A stretch of DNA of 64,000 nt from Luteimonas panaciterrae (GTDB taxonomy: Bacteria; Pseudomonadota; Gammaproteobacteria; Xanthomonadales; Xanthomonadaceae): NCBI RefSeq assembly GCF_020511115.1, contig NZ_JAJAVH010000011.1:124001-188000 (forward strand), given 5' to 3'. A model generated the notes under the pieces. It saw only the letters and a program-made list of their open reading frames with translations, did no database searches and was not told the origin of the DNA. The position numbers and the translations under genes were made by a program. Shown in pieces: positions 42,313 to 52,682 of this stretch; the stretch's first letter is position 1, and every line of letters starts with the position of its first letter.

Positions 42313-42522
42313 ATGGATCAGGATAAGAGCGCGGAGGATAAGCGCCTGGACGATCAGGGCGCGGATCGGAAAGCTTCGAAGATCGGTGCCGGGATCGCCA
42401 TCGGTATCGCGATCGGGGCCGGGTTCGGTGTGGTGCTCAAGAACATTGCCTTAGGCATCAGCATCGGCACGGCGTTGGGCATTGCCCTCGGAGCAGGTAT
42501 GACTGGAATGAAGAAACAATAG
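42313..42522 (+). CDS. Small glycine-zipper membrane protein
   Basis: Predicted 69-residue protein. A charged N-terminal 25 residues (MDQDKSAEDKRLDDQ) is followed by two glycine-zipper hydrophobic helices (IGAGIAIGIAIGAGFGVVL and IALGISIGTALGIALGAGMTG). It sits between the ftsH terminator and folP, 8 bp before the latter. Similar short glycine-zipper proteins are common and uncharacterised. The start could also be the GTG at 42301, inside the terminator T-run; the ATG is preferred. Confidence 0.65.
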   Translation: MDQDKSAEDKRLDDQGADRKASKIGAGIAIGIAIGAGFGVVLKNIALGISIGTALGIALGAGMTGMKKQ

Positions 42523-42530
42523 GCGGACTC

Positions 42531-43427
42531 ATGTTCGATGCCTCACCACAACTCGATTGCGCGGGGCGCGTGCTCCGGCTCGATCGTCCCCGCGTGCTCG
42601 GCATCGTCAACGTGACGCCGGATTCCTTCTCCGACGGCGGCGCGCATGACACGACGGAAGCCGCCGTCGCGCATGGCCTCAGGCTGGCGGAGGAGGGCTC
42701 GGACGTGCTGGACGTCGGCGGCGAATCGACGCGTCCGGGCGCGGACGAAGTGTCCGTGGAGGAGGAGTTGCGGCGGATCGTGCCCGTGATCGAGCGCCTC
42801 GCGCGCGAGACCGCATTGCCGGTCAGCGTCGACACCTCGAAACCGGAGGTGATGCGCGCGGCGGTCGCCGCCGGTGCCGGCATGATCAATGACGTCTACG
42901 CGCTGCGTCGCGAGGGCGCACTGGACACCGCCGCCGAACTCGGCGTGCCGGTGGTGCTGATGCACATGCTGGGCGAGCCGCGCTCGATGCAGGAGGCGCC
43001 CGAATACGATGACGTGGTCGGCGACGTGCATCGATTCCTTGCCGAGCGCATCTTCGCCGCCGAGATGGCGGGCATTCCCAAGAAGCGCATCGTCATCGAT
43101 CCAGGTTTCGGATTTGGGAAAACGCGCGAGCACAATCTCGCATTGCTGGCGCGACTGGAGCGTTTCACCGAACTCGGCGTGCCGGTGCTGGCGGGGTTGT
43201 CGCGCAAGCGGACCATCGGCGATCTGACCGGTCGCGCGACGCCCGCCGAGCGCGTGCACGGCTCGGTCGCCGCTGCGCTCATCGCCGCGCAGCGCGGCGC
43301 GATGCTGTTGCGCGTGCACGATGTGGCGGCGACGGTGGATGCGCTGAAGGTCTGGAGCGCGGTCGCGGCCGTGCCGATGCCGCGCGGGAAGCCCGCAGCA
43401 CCAACGATTGTCTGGCCCGATGACTAA
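42531..43427 (+). CDS. folP: Dihydropteroate synthase
   Basis: Predicted 298-residue folate enzyme joining p-aminobenzoate to dihydropterin pyrophosphate, the sulfonamide target. Signatures: VLGIVNVTPDSFSDGG, DVGGESTRPGAD, SVDTSKPEV, ‘INDVYALR’, ‘RIVIDPGFGFGKTREHNL’ and ‘LSRKRTIGDLTG’. Follows ftsH as in most gammaproteobacteria, but glmM, the usual next gene, is replaced by miaA here. Confidence 0.96.
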   Translation: MFDASPQLDCAGRVLRLDRPRVLGIVNVTPDSFSDGGAHDTTEAAVAHGLRLAEEGSDVLDVGGESTRPGADEVSVEEELRRIVPVIERLARETALPVSVDTSKPEVMRAAVAAGAGMINDVYALRREGALDTAAELGVPVVLMHMLGEPRSMQEAPEYDDVVGDVHRFLAERIFAAEMAGIPKKRIVIDPGFGFGKTREHNLALLARLERFTELGVPVLAGLSRKRTIGDLTGRATPAERVHGSVAAALIAAQRGAMLLRVHDVAATVDALKVWSAVAAVPMPRGKPAAPTIVWPDD

Positions 43428-43575
43428 TTTGTTCGTTGCGATCGGCTTGTTGTTGATGATGGGTGCCACGGTCCGGTTCGTGGCGACTGGCCTGCGTAAG
43501 AACCAGATTCCTCTGCGACGGAGATTCAAGAAGTGGCGGGGATTGGTACCCGATGGATTCTGGGGGTTGGGCTAG
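43420..43575 (+). CDS. Small single-helix membrane protein (51 aa), unknown
   Basis: A 51-codon frame whose ATG overlaps the last 8 bases of folP (ATGACTAA). It encodes a hydrophobic helix (LFVAIGLLLMMGATVRFVA), then a strongly basic segment (GLRKNQIPLRRRFKKWRG) and a short end ‘PDGFWGLG’. Start overlap with folP suggests translational coupling. No family recognised, and short frames can arise by chance, so this is a tentative gene. Confidence 0.45.
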   Translation: MTNLFVAIGLLLMMGATVRFVATGLRKNQIPLRRRFKKWRGLVPDGFWGLG

Positions 43576-43617
43576 GCATCCGGCGAAAGTCGTGAATCCA
43601 GGCCGCTTGGTTTTTCA

Positions 43618-44586
43618 ATGCACATCGATTCCCGCCCACCCGCGATCGCCCTCATGGGCCCGACTGCTTCCGGCAAGACCGCGCTGGCGCTGGAATGGGC
43701 GCGGCGCTTCGATGGCGAGATCGTCAGCGTCGATTCGGCGCTGGTCTATCGCGGGCTCGACATCGGCGCGGCGAAGCCCGACGCGGAGGAGCGCGCGAGC
43801 GTTCCCCATCATCTGATCGACGTGCGCGATCCGTGGCAGACCTATTCGGCCGCGGAATTCGCCGAGGACGCACGCAAGGCCGTCGAGGACATCACCTCCC
43901 GCGGCAAGCTGCCTATCCTCGCGGGCGGCACCGGCCTGTACTTCCGTGCGCTGTTGCACGGCCTGTCGCCGATGCCGGAAGCCGATGCGGAAACGCGTGC
44001 CGGCATCGAAGCGGAAGCGAACGCGCGCGGCTGGCCCGCCATGCATGCCGAACTCGCGCGCATCGATCCGCCCGCGGCGGCGAAGATCCGGCCGAGCGAT
44101 CCACAGCGCATCCAGCGCGCGCTGGAGGTGTACCGGCTGAGCGGCAGGCCGATCAGCGAATGGCAGCGTGAGGCCGTGGCGCCGGCGCGTTTGCCGTGCC
44201 GCGTGCTGAAGATCGTGGTGGCGCCGGCCGATCGCGCGGTGCTGCACGCGCGTATCGCGGCGCGCTTCGACGCCATGCTCGCGGCCGGTTTCCTCGACGA
44301 GGTGCGGCGGCTGCGCGCATTGCCGGAACTGCGGTCGCACCCGCGCCCGCGCGACCTGCCGGCGATCCGCGCGGTCGGCTACCGGCAGGCCTGGGAGTAT
44401 CTCGATGGCGAGCGTCTCGATGGGAAGTCCCCGGCCGAGGAGTTCCGCGATCGCGCGATCTTCGCCACCCGTCAGCTCGCCAAGCGTCAGATCACCTGGC
44501 TGCGTGGCGAGCTGGATGCGCGCTGGTTCGATCCGGCCACGGACCGGGTGCGTCTGGAGGATGCGGTCAACCTGTTCTTGGGGTGA
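43618..44586 (+). CDS. miaA: tRNA dimethylallyltransferase
   Basis: Predicted 322-residue enzyme adding dimethylallyl to A37 of UNN-reading tRNAs. P-loop [15 protein letters not shown], ‘[19 protein letters not shown]’, ‘[10 protein letters not shown]’, ‘[21 protein letters not shown]’ and ‘[15 protein letters not shown]’ are all in place. The next genes are hfq and hflX, as in the E. coli miaA–hfq–hflX–hflKC superoperon. Confidence 0.96.
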   Translation: MHIDSRPPAIALMGPTASGKTALALEWARRFDGEIVSVDSALVYRGLDIGAAKPDAEERASVPHHLIDVRDPWQTYSAAEFAEDARKAVEDITSRGKLPILAGGTGLYFRALLHGLSPMPEADAETRAGIEAEANARGWPAMHAELARIDPPAAAKIRPSDPQRIQRALEVYRLSGRPISEWQREAVAPARLPCRVLKIVVAPADRAVLHARIAARFDAMLAAGFLDEVRRLRALPELRSHPRPRDLPAIRAVGYRQAWEYLDGERLDGKSPAEEFRDRAIFATRQLAKRQITWLRGELDARWFDPATDRVRLEDAVNLFLG

Positions 44587-44888
44587 GGGCCGCGTGAGCC
44601 TCGCGATGCCATCCAGGCATCCGCTGTGAGGCCGAAACGCCCGGTCATGGGTGGTGGGGCGGGCAGTCCATTAGCCGGGAAAGTCGTGCCAGGGGCGGCA
44701 ATCGCGTCAATTCACGCTCCTGAGCCCTCCACCCAGGGTACAAAAGAATTATTCCGCGACACGCGTCACCATCATGCCGCCAACATCGCTCAACTGTTGT
44801 ATAACATCGTCAGCGCCGCCGTAGGGGTACGGGTCGGGCGTTGGGGGCGTAAGCCATAACAACAATAACCAAGCTGGGAAAAATTCAA
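44587..44888. promoter_or_regulatory. hfq leader region
   Basis: A 302-bp gap between miaA and hfq, large for this operon. It includes a comparatively A+T-rich part and a TATAAC hexamer at 44800-44805 that could be a -10 element, but no good -35 lies at the right distance. In relatives hfq is transcribed from several promoters and Hfq represses itself; A-rich sequence just before the hfq start (AACAACAATAACCAAG) would suit Hfq binding. A 77-codon frame here (44626-44859) looks spurious. Confidence 0.4.
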
Positions 44889-45176
44889 ATGTCTAAGGGG
44901 CAATCTCTGCAGGATCCTTTCCTGAATGCGCTGCGGCGCGAACGTGTGCCGGTCTCGATCTACTTGGTCAACGGCATCAAATTGCAGGGCACGGTAGAAT
45001 CGTTCGACCAGTTCGTCGTGCTGCTGCGCAATACCGTCAGCCAGATGGTCTACAAGCACGCGATTTCGACCGTGGTGCCGGCCCGCAACGTGCGGGTGGG
45101 ACCGGGCGGTGGTTACGTCCAGTCGGGTGAAGGCGGCTCCGCCGAAGGCGACGGCGACGGCGACGAATCGGAATAA
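44889..45176 (+). CDS. hfq: RNA chaperone Hfq
   Basis: Predicted 95-residue hexameric RNA-binding protein pairing sRNAs with mRNAs. The Sm1 ([20 protein letters not shown]) and Sm2 ([10 protein letters not shown]) motifs are intact. The C-terminal tail is short, Gly-rich and acidic ([10 protein letters not shown]), unlike the long E. coli tail; acidic tips of this kind are thought to release RNA from the core. Confidence 0.97.
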   Translation: MSKGQSLQDPFLNALRRERVPVSIYLVNGIKLQGTVESFDQFVVLLRNTVSQMVYKHAISTVVPARNVRVGPGGGYVQSGEGGSAEGDGDGDESE

Positions 45177-45238
45177 ACAAGGCAGCGCTGATGACGTCAG
45201 CGTTGCTTCAATCCGAACACCGAGAGGTTTGAACGCTC

Positions 45239-46606
45239 TTGTTTGAACGTTCCCGCAAGGGCGAACACGCATTGCTGATCCAACCCCACGCCGGCGGTCC
45301 GCCGGACGAGGGGATTCTGGAAGAATTCGCCGATCTCGCCCGTTCCGCCGGCGCGGGCGTCGCGGCGATACTCACCGCGCGCATCGATCGTCCCAATCCG
45401 GCCACGCTGATCGGCAGCGGCAAGCTCGCCGAGGTGAAGGCCGCGGCCGACGCCAGCGGTGCCGATCTGGTGCTGGTGAATCATCCGCTCACGCCGGGCC
45501 AGGAACGCAACCTGGAGAAGGCGCTCGAGCGGCGCGTGGTCGATCGCACCGGCCTGATCCTCGACATCTTCGCGCAGCGCGCGCGCAGCTTCGAGGGCAA
45601 GCTGCAGGTGGAACTGGCGCAGCTACGCCACATGGCTACGCGCCTGGTGCGCGGATGGACGCACTTGGAACGCCAGCGCGGTGGTTCCATCGGCTTGCGC
45701 GGTCCCGGCGAAACCCAGCTCGAAACCGACCGCCGCCTGCTGCAGAAACGCGTCGAACAATTGCAGAAGCGCCTCGACAAAGTCGAAGTGCAGCGCACGC
45801 AGATGCGCCGCGCGCGCGTGCGCAGCGAGATGCCACGCGTGGCGCTGGTCGGCTACACCAACGCCGGCAAGTCGACGCTGTTCAACGCGCTCACCGGCGC
45901 GGAGGCCTACGCCGCCGATCAGTTGTTCGCCACGCTCGATCCCACCGTGCGCCGCGTGGTGTTGCCGGGCGGAGACATCGTGCTCGCGGACACCGTCGGT
46001 TTCGTGCGCGATCTGCCGCACGAACTCGTCGCGGCGTTCCGTTCGACGCTGTCGGAAGCGCGCGAAGCCGATCTGCTGCTGCATGTCATCGACGCCGCCG
46101 ATCCGCTGCGCGAGGAGCGGATCGCCCAGGTCGATGCGGTACTGCATGAAATCGGCGCTGGCGAGATTCCGCAACTGCTCGTCTACAACAAGATCGACCG
46201 GATCGGCGTGCCGGATGAAGGCGGCGATCATCCGGAAAGCGGCGATCGCCTCAACAGCATCCGGCCGCGCCATGATCGTCTCGGCGGCGAGGATGCGGAT
46301 GCCGCGGTGCGCGATCGTGTCTGGATTTCCGCGCGCGACGGTCTCGGTCTCGACCTGCTGCGCGGCGCGCTGGCCGCGCGCCTCGGACTGCGCCGCGTCC
46401 AGGCCGAGTTGCGTCTCCCGCCTTCGGCCGGACGCCTGCGCGCGCGCCTGCATGCGCTCGATGCGATCCGCGAGGAGGCCCATGACGAGCACGGCTGGAC
46501 GCTGTCCGTCGATCTCGCCCTCGCCGATGCCGAGCGTCTGGCCGGACAGGCCGATGGCGCGCCGCTGCGAACATTGTTGACCGAGGTCGGCGCGGACCCC
46601 GCCTAA
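45239..46606 (+). CDS. hflX: GTPase HflX
   Basis: Predicted 455-residue ribosome-associated GTPase that splits stalled 70S ribosomes. N-terminal HflX domain (‘NPATLIGSGKLAEVKAA’, ‘RTGLILDIFAQRA’), glycine-rich linker with ‘GPGETQLETDRR’, and the G domain with GYTNAGKSTLFN (about residue 205) and DTVGFVRDLPHELV. Start is TTG at 45239 with GAGAGG about 11 bases before, a weak initiation context. The C-terminal region has a somewhat long insertion around residues 325-350. Confidence 0.94.
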   Translation: MFERSRKGEHALLIQPHAGGPPDEGILEEFADLARSAGAGVAAILTARIDRPNPATLIGSGKLAEVKAAADASGADLVLVNHPLTPGQERNLEKALERRVVDRTGLILDIFAQRARSFEGKLQVELAQLRHMATRLVRGWTHLERQRGGSIGLRGPGETQLETDRRLLQKRVEQLQKRLDKVEVQRTQMRRARVRSEMPRVALVGYTNAGKSTLFNALTGAEAYAADQLFATLDPTVRRVVLPGGDIVLADTVGFVRDLPHELVAAFRSTLSEAREADLLLHVIDAADPLREERIAQVDAVLHEIGAGEIPQLLVYNKIDRIGVPDEGGDHPESGDRLNSIRPRHDRLGGEDADAAVRDRVWISARDGLGLDLLRGALAARLGLRRVQAELRLPPSAGRLRARLHALDAIREEAHDEHGWTLSVDLALADAERLAGQADGAPLRTLLTEVGADPA

Positions 46607-46746
46607 TCCGAGCCGGCGTGTTCCAAACCGCATGACCCGCGCCGGGAACTTGCAACCGGGCGGTCGCGCCCCGACATTCCAGTAGAATGCCGCGACCCGC
46701 CGCTCTGCGGAGACGGGCGTGGCGACTTCCCAGATTTGGAGCAGGC

Positions 46747-47886
46747 ATGGCCTGGAATACCCCCGGCAGCCCCGGCAAGAAAGACGAGGACGGGTCCGGC
46801 AAGAACGGGCAACGCAACCCCTGGCAATCCAGGCGCGGCAGCGGAAACAGCGGCGGCGGTGGATTCGGCGATTGGTTCAACAACCTGCGCGGGTTCCCGG
46901 GCGGCACTCCCTGGCGCTGGCTTGGCCTGATCGTGCTGTTGTGGCTGGCCTACAGCAGCTTCGTACTGATCGCCGAGCAGCAGCGCGGCGTGGTGCTGCG
47001 CTTCGGCCTGTTCTCGCGCGTGCTGCAGCCCGGCCCGCACTTCAAGCTGCCGTGGCCGATCGAGAGCGTCTCCAAGGTCGAGGCCACGAAGATTCAGAGC
47101 TTCAGTGACACCAACGTCCTGGTGCTGACCGCCGACGAGAACATCGTGCGGGTCGAGGTCAACGTGCAGTACCGGATCAACGATCCGCGTCTGTACCTGT
47201 TCGGCACGCGCAACAGCAAGGAAGTGCTGGAGCAGGCCGCACTGTCTACCGTCCGTGAACAGATCGGTCGCTCCAACCTCGACACCGTGCTGGGCGCGCG
47301 CGAAGCGCTGGCGGTGTCGGCGAAGACACAGCTGCAGAAATCGCTGGATGCCTATCGCACGGGCCTGGTCGTGACCGAGCTCAACCTGCCCAACGCACGT
47401 CCGCCCGAAGAGGTGAAACCCGCCTTCGACGACGTCAACAGCGCGCAGCAGGACAAGGACCGCTCGATCAGCGAGGCGCAGGCCTACGCGGCCAAGCTCG
47501 TCCCCGAGGCGCGCGGCCAGGCCTCGCGCGTGCGCACCGTCTCCGAAGGCTACAAGACCGCCGCCATCGCGCGCGCGACCGGTGATGCCGAGCGCTTCTC
47601 GCTGCTGGTCGATCAATACCGCAACGCGCCGGACGTCACGCGCAAGCGCCTGTGGCTGGAAACCGTGCAGCAGGTGCTGTCCGGCAATCGCAAGGTGGTC
47701 GGCGGCGACAGCCGTCAGTTGATCTACGTGCCGATGTCCGGGCAGAGCAACGCGGCTGCCGCCACGACGCTGCCGGTCGTGTCCTCCGACATGATCGCGC
47801 CGACGGTCAGCGCCACGCCCGCCGACAGTGATCCACGCGGGGATCGCACACCACGTACGGGTCGCGACCAGGAGCCGGGCCGATGA
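46747..47886 (+). CDS. hflK: FtsH modulator subunit HflK
   Basis: Predicted 379-residue SPFH/band-7 inner-membrane protein. A Gly/Asn-rich cytosolic N-terminus (GSGNSGGGGFGDW), one transmembrane helix (about 57-76), and the SPFH domain starting ‘VLRFGLFSRVLQPGPHFKLPWP’. Together with HflC it forms a cage around FtsH and modulates proteolysis. GGAG lies 6 bases before ATG 46747. hflC overlaps by 4 bases. Confidence 0.95.
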   Translation: MAWNTPGSPGKKDEDGSGKNGQRNPWQSRRGSGNSGGGGFGDWFNNLRGFPGGTPWRWLGLIVLLWLAYSSFVLIAEQQRGVVLRFGLFSRVLQPGPHFKLPWPIESVSKVEATKIQSFSDTNVLVLTADENIVRVEVNVQYRINDPRLYLFGTRNSKEVLEQAALSTVREQIGRSNLDTVLGAREALAVSAKTQLQKSLDAYRTGLVVTELNLPNARPPEEVKPAFDDVNSAQQDKDRSISEAQAYAAKLVPEARGQASRVRTVSEGYKTAAIARATGDAERFSLLVDQYRNAPDVTRKRLWLETVQQVLSGNRKVVGGDSRQLIYVPMSGQSNAAAATTLPVVSSDMIAPTVSATPADSDPRGDRTPRTGRDQEPGR

Positions 47887-48746
47887 AACTCAATGCCGTG
47901 ATTCTGACGATCGTGCTCGCCCTGCTGGGGCTAATGAGTTCGGTCTACGTCGTGGCCGAGGGCCACACCGCCATCGTCCTGAACCTGGGACGGGTGACCC
48001 GCACCGATATCGAGCCCGGCCTGCACTTCAAGTGGCCGCTGGTGGAAACCGTGCGCGTCTTCGACCGTCGCCTGCAGGTGATCCCGGCCGATCCCGAGCG
48101 CTATCTGACATCCGAGCGCAAGGACGTGAGCGTCGACTTCTTCGCCGTCGGCATGATCCAGGACGTGCGCGCGTTCTATCGCGCCACCGGCGGCGACGAG
48201 GAGATGGCGGTGAAGACGCTGTCGCCGATCATCACCGACTCGCTGCGCAACGAGATCAACTCGCGCACGTTGTCGCAGGTGGTGTCCGGCAATCGTTCGC
48301 AAGTGATCGGCCCTCAGCTCGACACCATCAACAAGGGCGCGGCCAACATCGGCATGCGCATCGTCGATCTGCGCATCAAGCAGGTCGACCTGCCCACCGA
48401 CAGCGATGTCATCAAGCAGGTATACCGCCGCATGAGTGCGCAGCGCCAGCAGGTCGCCAGCCGCCTGCGCGCGGAAGGCGAGGAGCAGGCGCAGGGGATT
48501 CGCGCCAAGGCCGACCGCGACAGCGCCGTGATCATGGCGGAAGCCGAACGCGACGCCCAGAAACTGCGCGGCGAAGGCGACGCGGAAGCGGCGCGCATCT
48601 ACGGCGTGGCGGCCAACAAGGATGCTGCCTTCTACGCATTCCAGCGCAGCCTCGATGCCTATCGCGAGACCTTCAAGGACGGCAACGCCGTGATCGTGCT
48701 CGATCGCAACGATCCCTTCCTGCAATACCTGCGCAGCGACAAGTAA
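47883..48746 (+). CDS. hflC: FtsH modulator subunit HflC
   Basis: Predicted 287-residue SPFH partner of HflK. N-terminal transmembrane helix (about 4-22), then ‘GHTAIVLNLGRVTRTDIEPGLHFKWPLVE’ and a C-terminal coiled region with ‘EGEEQAQGIRAKADRDSAVIMAEAERDA’. The ATGA overlap with hflK indicates coupled synthesis of the two subunits. Confidence 0.96.
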   Translation: MKLNAVILTIVLALLGLMSSVYVVAEGHTAIVLNLGRVTRTDIEPGLHFKWPLVETVRVFDRRLQVIPADPERYLTSERKDVSVDFFAVGMIQDVRAFYRATGGDEEMAVKTLSPIITDSLRNEINSRTLSQVVSGNRSQVIGPQLDTINKGAANIGMRIVDLRIKQVDLPTDSDVIKQVYRRMSAQRQQVASRLRAEGEEQAQGIRAKADRDSAVIMAEAERDAQKLRGEGDAEAARIYGVAANKDAAFYAFQRSLDAYRETFKDGNAVIVLDRNDPFLQYLRSDK

Positions 48747-48776
48747 GAGCGACGGGATGCGAGACGGGTTCACGCG

Positions 48777-48962
48777 ATGAAGGATCTGCTGGCGGCGTTG
48801 TGCATCGCCGCCGTTCTCGAAGGCCTGCTGCTGTTCGCCTTTCCCGACATGTGGCGGCGCATGGCCGAACAATTGCATGCGCTCGACAATCGCAGACTGC
48901 GTCAGGCGGGCGCGATCCTGCTGATCATCGGCTTGATCGCGCTGTACCTCGTTCGCAGCTGA
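48777..48962 (+). CDS. DUF2065 (YjeT-like) small membrane protein
   Basis: Predicted 61-residue membrane protein with two hydrophobic segments (‘LLAALCIAAVLEGLLLFAFP’ and ‘LRQAGAILLIIGLIALYLV’) and the typical ‘GAILLIIGL’ C-terminal helix. It is the usual gene between hflC and purA in gammaproteobacteria. Function unknown. Confidence 0.85.
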   Translation: MKDLLAALCIAAVLEGLLLFAFPDMWRRMAEQLHALDNRRLRQAGAILLIIGLIALYLVRS

Positions 48963-49077
48963 AGCAAGGACAGTGGTGCTGGGGCGCCGCTGTCTGCCGC
49001 CATCGACCACGATGGCCGAATCGTTGAGATAGCGCGACGCCTGCGCGGTCCTTGCAGGGTTTTATCCTGCCCGTTGC

Positions 49078-49485
49078 TCATCGAGCCGCATCTGCCGTTG
49101 CCGCATCCGCGTTCTCGTCGACCGGCATGGAGCATTGCTTCGCGGCAAGTTCCGCATCCAGCAACTCGCCACGCTTGCGCGCGTCGCTCGCGATGCCGGC
49201 CGCGCGGCCGTAACGCACAGCCACCATCACCGGAAGGATGCCGCGCCAGGCCTTGCGTCGTTGTGCCTGTGCGAGGGTTTCTGTTTGACGTGCCTGTTCC
49301 CGCTCCCGCGCGAGTTGCTCGCAGCTCAGGGAGGGGAAATTGGCGACGGGAATCGAGCTGTGCGGGATCGAGGCGCACGCGCCGAGCATGCCGGCGGCAG
49401 CGATGGTGAGGCCGGTCCGACTCAGGTCGCGCCAAGACGGTACCTCTCTGGCGAACCTGATCGGGGAGGGGAAGGGGATCGGCAT
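49078..49485 (-). CDS. Hypothetical lipoprotein
   Basis: Predicted 135-residue lipoprotein. A long N-terminus leads to the hydrophobic segment and lipobox ‘AAAGMLGAC’, followed by ‘LSCEQLAREREQARQTETLA’, a short helix and ‘GILPVMVAVRYGRAAGIASDARKRGELLDAEL’. No family recognised, although the Cys-containing ‘SCEQLAxE’ start resembles small lipoproteins annotated only as hypothetical. ATG 49485 is preferred to TTG 49509. Divergent from the LysR gene 76 bp away; both interrupt the DUF2065–purA linkage. Confidence 0.7.
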   Translation of the reverse strand: MPIPFPSPIRFAREVPSWRDLSRTGLTIAAAGMLGACASIPHSSIPVANFPSLSCEQLAREREQARQTETLAQAQRRKAWRGILPVMVAVRYGRAAGIASDARKRGELLDAELAAKQCSMPVDENADAATADAAR

Positions 49486-49561
49486 GGGTGCGCTCTTGGA
49501 AGGCCGCAAGCACGCTAACCGCCTTGATTGCGCTGAAAAAGAACAATAATCTGCATGAAGA

Positions 49562-51935
<2,374 letters not shown>

Positions 51936-51978
51936 TGCATGTCGCCTTGCGCGGAACCTTGGTTCCTCACAGGCCACG

Positions 51979-52005
51979 AAAAACCCCGCGCTGCGGGGTT
52001 TTTCT
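51979..52005 (+). terminator. Rho-independent terminator of purA
   Basis: An 11-bp stem (AAAAACCCCGC with GCGGGGTTTTT) around a CTG-type loop, ending in TTTTTC. It separates purA from the lanthipeptide genes. Confidence 0.93.
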
Positions 52006-52213
52006 TTGAGAAGAATCCAATCTCGAAGACTCGAACAAATAACAGCAGGCTCTTCCAAGAGCCGCACTTACGATTGAGTGTGGATAGGTGATATCTACTA
52101 TCTACCTACATCTGTTTTCACTCTGTTCTCGCTGATGCAGGAGATGCGATGTTCATTCCATTGCATCTTAATTTTGCGCAGTGATACGACTATGGATGCA
52201 AGGGATTGCTTAT

Positions 52214-52241
52214 TTGACAGTCGTTGAAATTCATGTATAGA
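52214..52241 (+). promoter_or_regulatory. Predicted sigma-70 promoter for lanthipeptide genes
   Basis: -35 box TTGACA at 52214-52219 (perfect consensus), 16-base spacer, -10 box TATAGA at 52236-52241 (4 of 6, with TATA kept). Transcription should start near 52248, about 150 bases before the precursor start codon. Not tested experimentally. Confidence 0.75.
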
Positions 52242-52400
52242 GTGCCAGCGCGGCATCACCTGAGAATGTTGCTGATGCAAGTCGGCTCACAATGGAGAGG
52301 CCGCGAGGCTTGAAATCGAGGTCCGGTGCGGCGGCGGTTTCAATATGCGAAGCAGCCGCTCGCCGGGTTCCAGTTCAGAACTCAAGGAGAGGACCAGGCA

Positions 52401-52586
52401 ATGCAAAGCAACGATATCGTCTCGGGCTGGCTCACTGGCGCGGATAGCGTCGACGGCTACGAGAATCCAGCCGGGCCGCTGTATATCGAAGGCGAAGGCG
52501 CGGTTGACGAAGCCATGATGTATCCGGAGACGCACTCCACGTCCGTATCGACCTGTCCGAACGGCCGCTGCTACTGCTGCATTTGA
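52401..52586 (+). CDS. Class II lanthipeptide precursor (mersacidin-like leader)
   Basis: Predicted 61-residue precursor peptide. The leader has NDIVSGWL at residues 4-11 and ENPAG at 21-25, a motif I know from mersacidin/lichenicidin-family leaders (‘…PENPAG…’). The core, probably after Gly33-Ala34 or Ala38, holds six Ser/Thr (44, 46, 47, 48, 50, 51) and four Cys (52, 57, 59, 60), enough for up to four thioether rings, and ends CYCCI. The usual double-Gly cleavage site is absent. ATG 52401 has GAGAGGA 7 bases before it. The LanM gene is 96 bp downstream, which strongly supports the role. A longer open frame upstream lacks such a site. Confidence 0.85.
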   Translation: MQSNDIVSGWLTGADSVDGYENPAGPLYIEGEGAVDEAMMYPETHSTSVSTCPNGRCYCCI

Positions 52587-52605
52587 GCGAACCGCAGAAC
52601 CACCG

Positions 52606-52637
52606 ACGCGCATCCTTCCTGGGGTGCGCGTTGTTTT
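52606..52637 (+). terminator. Attenuator-like hairpin between precursor and LanM genes
   Basis: A 10-bp stem (ACGCGCATCC with GGGTGCGCGT, one G-U pair) with a 5-6 base loop, followed by TGTTTTT. Such a partial terminator after a precursor gene usually makes the peptide mRNA far more abundant than that of the synthetase. Confidence 0.75.
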
Positions 52638-52682
52638 TGCGCGACGCATAAGTCGCTTCCCACATCCTAAACACGAGACACG

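Larger units (their letters stand above)
51936..52400. promoter_or_regulatory. A+T-rich leader region of the lanthipeptide cluster
   Basis: A 465-bp gap. It opens with the purA terminator. Positions 52021-52260 contain 107 G or C in 240 bases (about 45%), well below the surrounding genes. A near-consensus sigma-70 promoter lies at 52214-52241, leaving a leader of about 150 bases before the precursor gene. A 60-codon frame on the minus strand (52098-52280) has no ribosome site or recognisable product. Confidence 0.7.

Noticed and set aside
44626..44859. 77-codon frame between miaA and hfq
   Set aside because: No ribosome site, no recognisable protein features, overlaps the probable hfq promoter region.
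45182..45206. Terminator between hfq and hflX
   Set aside because: A 10-bp hairpin exists (one G-U pair) but without a U-tract; read-through to hflX is expected, so it is not listed as a terminator.
52098..52280. 60-codon minus-strand frame upstream of the lanthipeptide precursor
   Set aside because: It lies across the near-consensus promoter, lacks a ribosome site and has no recognisable features; chance frame in A+T-rich DNA.
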